A DNA stretch of 5,325 bases from Nitrospira_G sp035457545 (GTDB lineage Bacteria; Nitrospirota; Nitrospiria; Nitrospirales; Nitrospiraceae). Shown in pieces: positions 1 to 4,519 of the stretch (positions are counted from its first letter, which is position 1; every line of letters starts with the position of its first letter). The translations under genes and the position numbers were made by a program. A model generated the notes under the pieces. The model worked only from the letters and a program-made list of their open reading frames with translations, was not told the origin of the DNA and ran no database searches. The stretch lies in NCBI GenBank assembly GCA_035457545.1, contig DATIBM010000055.1:1-5325 (forward strand). Direction: 5' to 3'.

Positions 1-714
1 GCTCCACTTCACCCGCTCGGTCGCGATCCGCCAGGCCTCCTCCGGCATCCGATCCATGACCAGCTCCCACACGGGCAGCACGCGGAGGTGGCCGTTGCCC
101 ATGACCCCGACGTACAGCTCGCGCCCTTCGATGTACTGTTCCACCAACGCGCCCGTGCCGACGCTCTCATGAATAAAGGCCACGCGCTCGCGCAGCTTCT
201 CCTCGTCGTTCACGATGGAGGCCTGCGAGATCCCCAGCGACGCTTCTTCGGTGACCGACTTAACGATCAGCGGAAAGTCCAGACAGGCGGGGCGCTTGAC
301 CGACCGGCCCATTGGAAAGACGGCGAAGTCCGGAAAGGGAATGCGATGGAACGACAGCAACTTTTTGGACAGGCTCTTGTCACGCGCCAACATCAGGCCG
401 CGCGGGTTGCAGCCCGTATAGGGCACGCGCAGCAATTCGAGATAGGAGACGACGTTCTGGTCGTAGACGGCCACGCCGTCGAATTCTTCGAGCAGATTGA
501 ACGCGATGTGCGGATGCCAGTCCTCCACCGCCGCCCGAATGACGCCGAGGTCGCTCTTGACCCCAAGCGGACGGACTTCATGGCCCAGCTTGCGCAGGGT
601 CGAGACGACGTCGTATTCGGTCTTCCACTCGGCCGCGGCCGGATCCTGCCCGGTCAGTTCATCGGGGGGAACCAGGTCTTCATGCATGAGCACGAGCACG
701 CGCAGCTTCTTCAT
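1..714 (-). CDS. D-alanine-D-alanine-ligase-like ATP-grasp enzyme, partial (3' end off window)
   Basis: The first 238 codons are visible and the frame is open to the left edge. ATP-grasp ligases join a carboxylate to an amine through an acyl-phosphate, using ATP; D-Ala-D-Ala ligases usually have 300 or more residues, so about a third is probably missing. The N-terminal part (residues 4-110) looks like the Ddl pre-ATP-grasp domain: a first strand LRVLVLMHED, then RKLGHEV near 41-47, NLLEEFDG at 73-80 in the place of the Ddl NxxHG...GEDG segment, and PYTGCNP at 98-104. The ATP-grasp part follows: DKSLSKKLL (112-120), PLIVKSVTEEASLGIS (148-163) with the nucleotide-binding lysine, and VEQYIEGREL (191-200), which matches the family's E-x-[FY]-I-x-G-[RE]-E pattern. 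The ATG overlaps the stop of the upstream peptidase as ATGA, and GGGTGG lies 4 bases upstream. A housekeeping Ddl is unlikely because the serine-rich Ddl loop (GSSxGI) is replaced by EEASLGI and the gene is paired with a peptidase. The substrate is unknown. Confidence 0.88.
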   Translation of the reverse strand, partial: MKKLRVLVLMHEDLVPPDELTGQDPAAAEWKTEYDVVSTLRKLGHEVRPLGVKSDLGVIRAAVEDWHPHIAFNLLEEFDGVAVYDQNVVSYLELLRVPYTGCNPRGLMLARDKSLSKKLLSFHRIPFPDFAVFPMGRSVKRPACLDFPLIVKSVTEEASLGISQASIVNDEEKLRERVAFIHESVGTGALVEQYIEGRELYVGVMGNGHLRVLPVWELVMDRMPEEAWRIATERVKWS

Positions 715-1748
715 ACCGCCACCCGATGACGGCCGCTGTGCAGGTAATTCATCGACTGCCTGGTCAACAGGACCGTGAACCCCAACTTGGCCTGATCCAG
801 CGGCGTCGCCACCCGGAGATTGAGCGTCCGGCACCGTTCGATCATGTCCTCGATGACCCGGTCGATCGTGTATTGATATTGGCCCGTCCACAAGGCGACG
901 GTCCGGCGCACCTCGCCTCTGATCCTGGACAGGAACTCGGCCGCGCCCATGCCGCCGGGACGGCGGGGCTTCGCGGAGAACAGCCGCAATAGCCACATGT
1001 CATAGGCCTTCGCATGGTCCACGCCGTAGTGGGCTCGTTTTTGGAGGTAGTGTTCGCGCAGGGTCTTGTTCAGCCGCTCGAGCGGATCGATGCGGCGCCG
1101 CGACGTGACTTTCGGCGGCGTTGTCGCCAATTCCTTCATCACCTCATCGATGTACTGGAGCTTCTTCATTGCCGGCCAGCCGGCATAGCGCCGGCGCCAG
1201 AGCGACGAGGGGTCCAGCCAGACCGCGAAGGTCTCGGCGAAATCCTCGTCCGGATGGCTTTGCGCGTACCAGACCTCCAGATACTGGACAAAACTGCGGC
1301 TGTAAGGGTTTGGCGCATAGTGATCGGGATAGGATTCGGAGGACTTGCCGAACAGGTCCTGGCGCCGGCTGCGGCGTCTCAGGAGGTAGGCATTCTCGAT
1401 CGCATGGCCGGTCTCGTGGCGAAGGAGTCGCATGCACCACTCGGGCGTGCCTCCTTCCACTTCCAACATGTAGGTCCGTTCAAGCCGCGCCAGCCTGGGA
1501 TGGGCGAGGTAGAAGGGGACCGCGATGCCCGGCACCCCGTCGGGACAGAACCATTCGTCGGACAGCCAGAAATGAGGGCGAAACCGGATCTGTTTGGCCT
1601 CGAGTTCGTCGTACAGGCGCTGGATCTGCGTGCGCAGCAAGTCCCCGTCGATCGTCAAGCCCAGGTCGCACAGCCGCAGATCCAGAAGCTTTGGTTCCGG
1701 CCAATTAGCCCAGGGCATCAGCTTCTTGGCGGACAATCGCCGGATCAT
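711..1748 (-). CDS. Putative zinc-binding metallopeptidase (HETGH; Peptidase_Mx / COG4307-like)
   Basis: This 345-residue protein has no signal peptide or membrane segment and is probably cytoplasmic. The zinc motif HETGH is at 111-115, inside RHETGHAIENAYLL. A second conserved block, DEDFAETFAVWLDP (167-180), probably supplies the third zinc ligand, Glu172. That layout (HExGHA plus an [FA]AE[AT]F segment about 60 residues later) recalls gluzincins such as the anthrax lethal factor peptidase domain. The region before the motif (RFRPHFWLSDEWFCPDGVPG, 55-74, then IAVPFYLAHPRL) matches my memory of the bacterial 'putative zinc-binding metallopeptidase' family. The N-terminal zinc ribbon found in some members is missing. 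A charged, probably helical tail runs from about 215 to 345. The ATG at 1748 follows in-frame stops, but its upstream AGG touches the start codon; Met11 (1718) is an alternative just before the conserved PWANWPE. The stop overlaps the start of the ATP-grasp gene by 4 bases, so the two are translationally coupled. Peptidase fold: confident. Substrate: unknown. Confidence 0.9.
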   Translation of the reverse strand: MIRRLSAKKLMPWANWPEPKLLDLRLCDLGLTIDGDLLRTQIQRLYDELEAKQIRFRPHFWLSDEWFCPDGVPGIAVPFYLAHPRLARLERTYMLEVEGGTPEWCMRLLRHETGHAIENAYLLRRRSRRQDLFGKSSESYPDHYAPNPYSRSFVQYLEVWYAQSHPDEDFAETFAVWLDPSSLWRRRYAGWPAMKKLQYIDEVMKELATTPPKVTSRRRIDPLERLNKTLREHYLQKRAHYGVDHAKAYDMWLLRLFSAKPRRPGGMGAAEFLSRIRGEVRRTVALWTGQYQYTIDRVIEDMIERCRTLNLRVATPLDQAKLGFTVLLTRQSMNYLHSGRHRVAV

Positions 1749-1827
1749 CCTCGACCGAGTCTTAGATCATCATGCCGCCGCGCGCGATGGAGCGCGATAG
1801 AAATGGACTGCGGCGCATCTCGCGAGG

Positions 1828-1836
1828 ATCATAGCA
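1828..1836 (-). promoter_or_regulatory. Candidate extended -10 element upstream of the peptidase/ATP-grasp pair
   Basis: Read on the minus strand the bases are TGCTATGAT, a TGn extension plus a TATGAT hexamer (5 of 6 matches to TATAAT). A start of transcription near 1821 would leave a leader of about 70 bases before the peptidase ATG at 1748. No good -35 hexamer sits 16-18 bases upstream, so the call depends on the extended -10 form alone. An 8-bp palindrome CTCGCGAG (1819-1826) lies just downstream, where an operator could be. The 214-base gap above the peptidase makes a promoter here reasonable, but a single hexamer match can occur by chance. Confidence 0.3.
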
Positions 1837-1871
1837 TCGGCCCCAGTGCTCTGAGGACCAAATGGTGAATT

Positions 1872-1900
1872 TTGACCGACACTTCCGCGCGGATGGTCAA
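1872..1900. repeat. Nested inverted repeat in the 214-base non-coding gap
   Basis: The arms TTGACC (1872-1877) and GGTCAA (1895-1900) are perfect inverted copies 17 bases apart. Between them lies a second, independent palindrome, TCCGCGCGGA (1884-1893). Such dyad symmetry could bind a dimeric regulator of the downstream peptidase operon. It could also fold weakly in RNA after the 1963 stop codon. There is no T-tract beside it, so it is not a standard intrinsic terminator. The rest of the 1749-1962 gap shows only an extended -10-like element, the short palindrome at 1819-1826 and a GC-rich repeat of GCGCGAT near 1780-1800. Confidence 0.4.
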
Positions 1901-1962
1901 GACCAGAGCCGGCACGATGACGGGGAGGATGGGCGAGGGACGATGGCGGGATGAACGTGCGG

Positions 1963-2361
1963 CTACAGTAGGTCGCCTCCGGAGGGTTCGTCCTGGGCGC
2001 GCGGCTCGGAGAACCGGAAGCGAAATGAGAACTGATGCGGCAAGGCTTCGAACCGGGCGTCGGTCTCGAACCCTTCGGAAGAACGGCTCTTGCCATCCGG
2101 ATACCACTTGAAATGGAATCGGCCGGCCCCGCCTTCGCGCGACGAATCGGCGCGGTACTCTCCGTCCACCTCGAAGTGCTCCTGCAGATAACGATCGGCC
2201 GCCGAGAACAGACGATTGAGCGCTGCTATTCCGGATTCGAGGTCAAACCGTTGAGCAAGATCCACTGTCCGGCGGGAATCCTGAAGGCGAGCCCCATCCT
2301 CCGCCCAGGCGGGAGCCGCGGGCGCCAATAGCAGCAAGACAATCCAGATCAGGCCTGCCAT
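1963..2361 (-). CDS. Small exported protein of unknown function
   Basis: From the ATG at 2361 this encodes 132 residues. Residues 1-20 (MAGLIWIVLLLLAPAAPAWA) form a signal peptide with a cleavage site after AWA, so the mature protein is about 112 residues and probably periplasmic. It has no cysteine and no further membrane segment. A helical, charged stretch (about 28-62) with AALNRLF and DRYLQEHF is followed by alternating hydrophobic and charged residues suited to beta-strands (GRFHFKWYPDG near 80-90, HQFSFRFRFSE near 109-119) and an acidic, glycine-containing tail. I do not recognise the family. In-frame alternatives are GTG at 2370, which has GAGG eight bases upstream, and TTG at 2397. 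The ATG is preferred because a promoter-like pair lies over 2369-2397, which would make the longer forms untranscribed. The gene is separated from its upstream neighbour by about 140 bases, so it is probably its own transcription unit. The signal peptide supports a real gene; the function is unknown. Confidence 0.72.
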   Translation of the reverse strand: MAGLIWIVLLLLAPAAPAWAEDGARLQDSRRTVDLAQRFDLESGIAALNRLFSAADRYLQEHFEVDGEYRADSSREGGAGRFHFKWYPDGKSRSSEGFETDARFEALPHQFSFRFRFSEPRAQDEPSGGDLL

Positions 2362-2368
2362 GGGCGTC

Positions 2369-2397
2369 ACTCTACCGCCCTCAGGCACCTCGGTCAA
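2369..2397 (-). promoter_or_regulatory. Candidate sigma-70-type promoter with start site near the ATG of the small exported protein
   Basis: On the minus strand TTGACC (2397-2392; 5 of 6 matches to TTGACA) is followed after exactly 17 bases by TAGAGT (2374-2369; 4 of 6 matches to TATAAT). Transcription would start around 2361-2363, at or next to the ATG at 2361, giving a leaderless or nearly leaderless mRNA. If the true start codon is instead GTG 2370 or TTG 2397, this promoter cannot serve that longer form. Confidence 0.38.
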
Positions 2398-2465
2398 GCA
2401 AGCCTGGGACGGCTCAACACCTGGTCAGACAAGCCATCGATCCATCCTTCCAGAAACGGTCCGCG

Positions 2466-2496
2466 CTGGTCCGCTGATCTCCAGATCAGGACCCAG
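2466..2496 (-). terminator. Stem-loop after the LolA-like gene; terminator-like but without a T-tract
   Basis: The outer arms GGTCC (2468-2472) and GGACC (2489-2493) pair, the inner arms TGATC (2475-2479) and GATCA (2484-2488) pair, and TCCA forms the loop; a 2-base bulge separates the two helices. Flanking CTG/CAG (2466-2468, 2494-2496) could extend the stem with a bulge. It begins 8 bases after the stop at 2504-2506, where an operon terminator would sit. On the minus strand it is followed by GCGCGGACCGTTTCTGG, which has only three Ts, so efficient intrinsic termination is doubtful. It may instead protect the 3' end of the mRNA. Confidence 0.4.
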
Positions 2497-2503
2497 TTGT
2501 CTC

Positions 2504-3112
2504 TCATTCGGTTAGTTCGATGCCGGGCGGACTGTCACGATTGGCGGGAGCCTCTTTGGAATAGGCGTAGGGGGGCTCAAACAGGCGATCAGATTGTGGG
2601 ACGAACCGAATGTTGCGGTATTCGACAGACCACCCCTGTTCCTCGCTGACGGTTTTCAGAGCCAACCCTTCTTTCTTCGTGATCCAGCGGTAATAGCGGG
2701 CGGTCTTGTCGCCCTCCCTCGTGGTGACGTGGAACAGATCACAGGAGAATCCTTCCCGCTCCTCCGACCCGATCAAATCCCTGGCGATCTCGTGTTCGAG
2801 CCGTTCCTCGACGAACAATCGCTCCTCCAGCTCGATAGGCCGTTCGCGATAGATCCGCTGTTGCGACAACAGCCGCCAGGCCAGCTTCTTGTCCCATCGC
2901 ACGATCGTGGCATTGGCTCCGTCCTGCGGCACGCGATATTCGAAGCGCCAACGATCATCCCGCGCATTGACCCGGGCTTCAACGACCCTCTTCCCCTGCC
3001 GGAAGGCACGGTCGGCGGAAAATTCAAACGCCTGCGCCGCCGTACCTTTCCACAGGCAGATCCCGCTGACCAGCAGTCCGAGCCAGAGGGCCGGGCCTGG
3101 ACGGCCTGCCAT
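2504..3112 (-). CDS. Exported protein with LolA-like / outer-membrane-lipoprotein-sorting-like beta architecture
   Basis: The protein has 202 residues from the ATG at 3112. Residues 1-28 form a signal peptide (hydrophobic LWLGLLVSGICLW, AxA cleavage after AQA). The cysteine in it lacks a lipobox, since Ile is at -1, so a lipoprotein is unlikely. The mature part reads as a run of beta-strands: ADRAFRQGKRVVEARV, RWRFEYRVP, ATIVRWDKKLAWRLL, then a glutamate-rich helix (ELEERLFVEERLEHEIARDL, about 95-114), SCDLFHVTTREG, ARYYRWITKKEGLALKTV and SVEYRNIRFVPQSDRLFEPP. The pattern of strands asking how a value was stored, then 'W..k..gl.lK' and a closing 'd.LFe.P', is typical of LolA/DUF4412-like periplasmic proteins that bind lipid or hydrophobic ligands. 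The assignment is by pattern, not by a specific motif. ATG 3112 has GGGAAG 11 bases upstream; a TTG at 3121 would overlap the preceding stop. It is the last gene of a tight three-gene operon, 5 bases after its neighbour. Its partnership with copper proteins is unexplained. Confidence 0.78.
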   Translation of the reverse strand: MAGRPGPALWLGLLVSGICLWKGTAAQAFEFSADRAFRQGKRVVEARVNARDDRWRFEYRVPQDGANATIVRWDKKLAWRLLSQQRIYRERPIELEERLFVEERLEHEIARDLIGSEEREGFSCDLFHVTTREGDKTARYYRWITKKEGLALKTVSEEQGWSVEYRNIRFVPQSDRLFEPPYAYSKEAPANRDSPPGIELTE

Positions 3113-3117
3113 GTCGA

Positions 3118-3618
3118 TCAATACTTCCCGGTTGTATCGCCGCGCGGAGTCGTCAATCTCCGATACAGACGATGAAACTCTTCCGTGGAGAGCGACGGGT
3201 CTTGCAGTTGCGCGAGAGCCTCGCGGTCGATCGGAAATTCGACCGTATCATCGAAGTTGGAGGAGGCGATCGTAATGAACCGGGGAGGGAAGAGCCGTTC
3301 CGGCAGCAGAATCGCGATGCCGTCGTTATATTTCAGCGCCAGCCTAATGGCTTCTCTTGCCGTCTCGGCCGGCACCTCGGGCCCGAGGCCGATGTTCATC
3401 GGAGGATGGCCCAGCCGGATGAACTGGACATGCACGTTGGTGAAGCCGGCTTCGCCGAACTCTTGCTTGATCTCCGGCCAGTTTGCGCGATGATCCTTTC
3501 CCAGAATGAGTTCGACCCGGCTCGCGCCCTGGCCTGGAGAGGAAGCCTCCGCCACGGGGAACCCCGCGACCAGCGTCATGACCACCAGACCGATGATCGA
3601 ATAGACCGAATGAATCAT
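3118..3618 (-). CDS. Exported protein of unknown family, between a cupredoxin-like and a LolA-like gene
   Basis: The 166-residue product begins with a hydrophobic signal peptide (SVYSIIGLVVMTLVAGF; cleavage probable after AEA at 23-25). The mature part has no cysteine. It appears to be an alpha/beta fold: strand SRVELILG (33-40), helix NWPEIKQEFGEAGF, strand NVHVQFIRLG (61-70), a loop HPPMNIGLGP, helix PAETAREAIRLALKYN (83-98), strand GIAILLPERLF, then the distinctive PPRFITIASSNFDDTVEFPI (111-130), and a helical end STEEFHRLYRRLT. The regular pattern argues for a real, folded domain. No catalytic or metal-binding set is evident: the histidines are few and scattered. I do not recognise the family. 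The ATG at 3618 has a strong GAGGAG site (3624-3629) 5 bases upstream, part of which is the stop codon of the preceding cupredoxin-like gene, so translation is coupled to it. Co-transcription suggests a role in the same envelope copper/redox process. Confidence 0.8.
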   Translation of the reverse strand: MIHSVYSIIGLVVMTLVAGFPVAEASSPGQGASRVELILGKDHRANWPEIKQEFGEAGFTNVHVQFIRLGHPPMNIGLGPEVPAETAREAIRLALKYNDGIAILLPERLFPPRFITIASSNFDDTVEFPIDREALAQLQDPSLSTEEFHRLYRRLTTPRGDTTGKY

Positions 3619-3623
3619 GGTTG

Positions 3624-3629
3624 CTCCTC
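3624..3629 (-). promoter_or_regulatory. Shine-Dalgarno site GAGGAG built into the preceding stop codon
   Basis: The stop codon TGA (3630-3628) of the cupredoxin-like gene supplies the first two bases of GAGGAG. The site sits 5 bases before the ATG at 3618. A ribosome finishing the upstream gene is therefore placed on the start site of the next one, which fixes that start codon and supports translational coupling. Confidence 0.75.
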
Positions 3630-4392
3630 AGCGCGCCGATAATCCGACATCGAGTGTTGTCTCGGCCCGCGGTTCGATCGTCACGCGCTGCTCCTGCTCG
3701 CCGAGCGCCGGATGCCAGATGCGGACTCGATAGGTGCCCGGCGGGATCTCGGTGATTGCAAAACGTCCGTCATGTCCCGTCACGGCATAATAGGGATTCT
3801 CGACCGCCAACCCGTGGCCTTGCATGAAGGGATGCATCCCGCATTGCATCGTGACCTCCCTTCGGCCGGCGGTAAATCGGATCTGATCGGTCGTGCCCGT
3901 TCTCGTGAGCGCCGGACGATGGAACATGATGAACACATGGTCCCGATCCCGTTCATAGACTTGCAGGTCATGCGCCACAGGATCGAGGTTCGTCACGGTC
4001 AAGGGATGTCGGTTGCGGACGACCGAGACAAAGGGCACGAACTGGCAGACATTGGCTTCGATCTTCGCCTCTTCGAGAGAGAAGGGCTTGCCCTTGGCAA
4101 TATCCTCGATCGTCACGACGACGTCTTTCAGCCCCCCCTGAGCGTCCGTGGCGACCTCGCGTAACAGCCTGTAGCCGGAGCCGTCCGACAGCGCGCCGCA
4201 AAACGTGCGATCCGGCGAGCGCCGGAGTTCGAACCGCTGTGGGATCGGGGCCTCTCCGGACAGGGTCACGATGCCGGACAGGGTACCGGCGTCCGAGACC
4301 GTGACTGCTTCATAGCCCCACGCCGGCATCTCGGCCAGCGCGCCCATCAAACCACCCAGCAAAAGAGCGCCCAGCCGTCCCCTGAGAGTCAT
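3628..4392 (-). CDS. Exported cupredoxin-like protein with carboxypeptidase-regulatory-like C-terminal domain
   Basis: From the ATG at 4392 the product is 254 residues with a signal peptide (RLGALLLGGLMGALAEMPAWG; cleavage near 22-26). Residues about 30-120 are a beta-sandwich-like region (TLSGIVTLSGEAP, LKDVVVTIEDI) with Cys65 and Cys116. Residues about 120-195 look like a cupredoxin: a NLDPVAHDLQV strand giving His141, and the copper loop QCGMHPFMQG at 183-192 giving Cys184, His187 and Met190, the C-x2-H-x2-M spacing of a type 1 (blue) copper site. Residues about 200-254 (HDGRFAITEIPPGTYRVRIWHP) are a carboxypeptidase-regulatory-like fold. I recall the 'C.xHPxM ... PYYAVTGxDGRF ... IPPGTYxxxxWH' string from proteins annotated as methylamine-utilisation-like or carboxypeptidase-regulatory-like. 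The likely role is periplasmic electron transfer or copper handling, plausibly with the oxidase upstream. GGGTGG (4400-4405) seven bases upstream supports this ATG over ATG 4410 and 4476. Copper binding is inferred from ligand spacing. Confidence 0.87.
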   Translation of the reverse strand: MTLRGRLGALLLGGLMGALAEMPAWGYEAVTVSDAGTLSGIVTLSGEAPIPQRFELRRSPDRTFCGALSDGSGYRLLREVATDAQGGLKDVVVTIEDIAKGKPFSLEEAKIEANVCQFVPFVSVVRNRHPLTVTNLDPVAHDLQVYERDRDHVFIMFHRPALTRTGTTDQIRFTAGRREVTMQCGMHPFMQGHGLAVENPYYAVTGHDGRFAITEIPPGTYRVRIWHPALGEQEQRVTIEPRAETTLDVGLSAR

Positions 4393-4425
4393 TGCGTGTC
4401 CACCCTTCATTTGCCCGTGCAACCA

Positions 4426-4454
4426 TGGGCGCAGGAGGTTCTCTCCTGCGCCCA
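4426..4454. repeat. Perfect 12-bp stem-loop in the leader of the cupredoxin-like gene
   Basis: Arms TGGGCGCAGGAG (4426-4437) and CTCCTGCGCCCA (4443-4454) pair perfectly over 12 bases with a 5-base loop. It lies 33 bases before the ATG at 4392 on the minus strand. Neither strand has a T-tract after it. It could act as an mRNA-stabilising structure, a processing site or an attenuator of the downstream genes. Confidence 0.6.
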
Positions 4455-4486
4455 CGTGATACGCACCGTTTTGCATGCTTACCGGA

Positions 4487-4511
4487 GGGCACCGGGTTGA
4501 GCCCGGTGCCC
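4487..4511. repeat. Perfect 10-bp stem-loop just after the multicopper oxidase stop codon
   Basis: Arms GGGCACCGGG (4487-4496) and CCCGGTGCCC (4502-4511) flank a 5-base loop. On the minus strand it begins 8 bases after the TGA at 4520-4522, where a terminator is expected. No T-tract follows (the next bases are TCCGGTAAGC), so this is a weak or Rho-assisted terminator, or a 3'-end-protecting hairpin of a type repeated in GC-rich genomes. Repeat copies elsewhere cannot be checked here. Confidence 0.58.
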
Positions 4512-4519
4512 CTCATTTC

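Noticed and set aside
88..729. 213-codon plus-strand open frame opposite the ATP-grasp gene
   Set aside because: The minus-strand frame holds all the ATP-grasp motifs; the plus-strand product has low-complexity composition and no recognisable domain.
1014..1868. 284-codon plus-strand open frame opposite the peptidase gene
   Set aside because: It is antisense to a gene with a clear zinc motif, its translation shows no domain, and long open antisense frames are common in GC-rich coding DNA.
1770..2107. Two minus-strand open frames (108 and 92 codons) in and beside the gap
   Set aside because: Their translations are rich in Arg, Pro and Ser, have no domain or signal peptide, and overlap the reading frame of the small exported protein.
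2458..2474. Direct repeat of GGTCCGC ten bases apart
   Set aside because: Seven-base repeats in GC-rich sequence occur by chance, and the second copy is part of the stem-loop already listed.
2594..3642. Plus-strand open frames of 193, 156 and 128 codons opposite the LolA-like and unknown exported genes
   Set aside because: The opposite-strand genes have signal peptides, Shine-Dalgarno sites and tight operon spacing; the plus-strand frames lack these and overlap one another.
4393..4476. N-terminal extension of the cupredoxin-like gene from ATG 4476
   Set aside because: The extra 28 residues would place the signal peptide internally and span a hairpin; ATG 4392 has a good ribosome site seven bases upstream.
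4426..4511. Intrinsic terminators at the two hairpins
   Set aside because: Both stems are strong, but neither strand has a T-tract after them, so they are listed as stem-loops instead.
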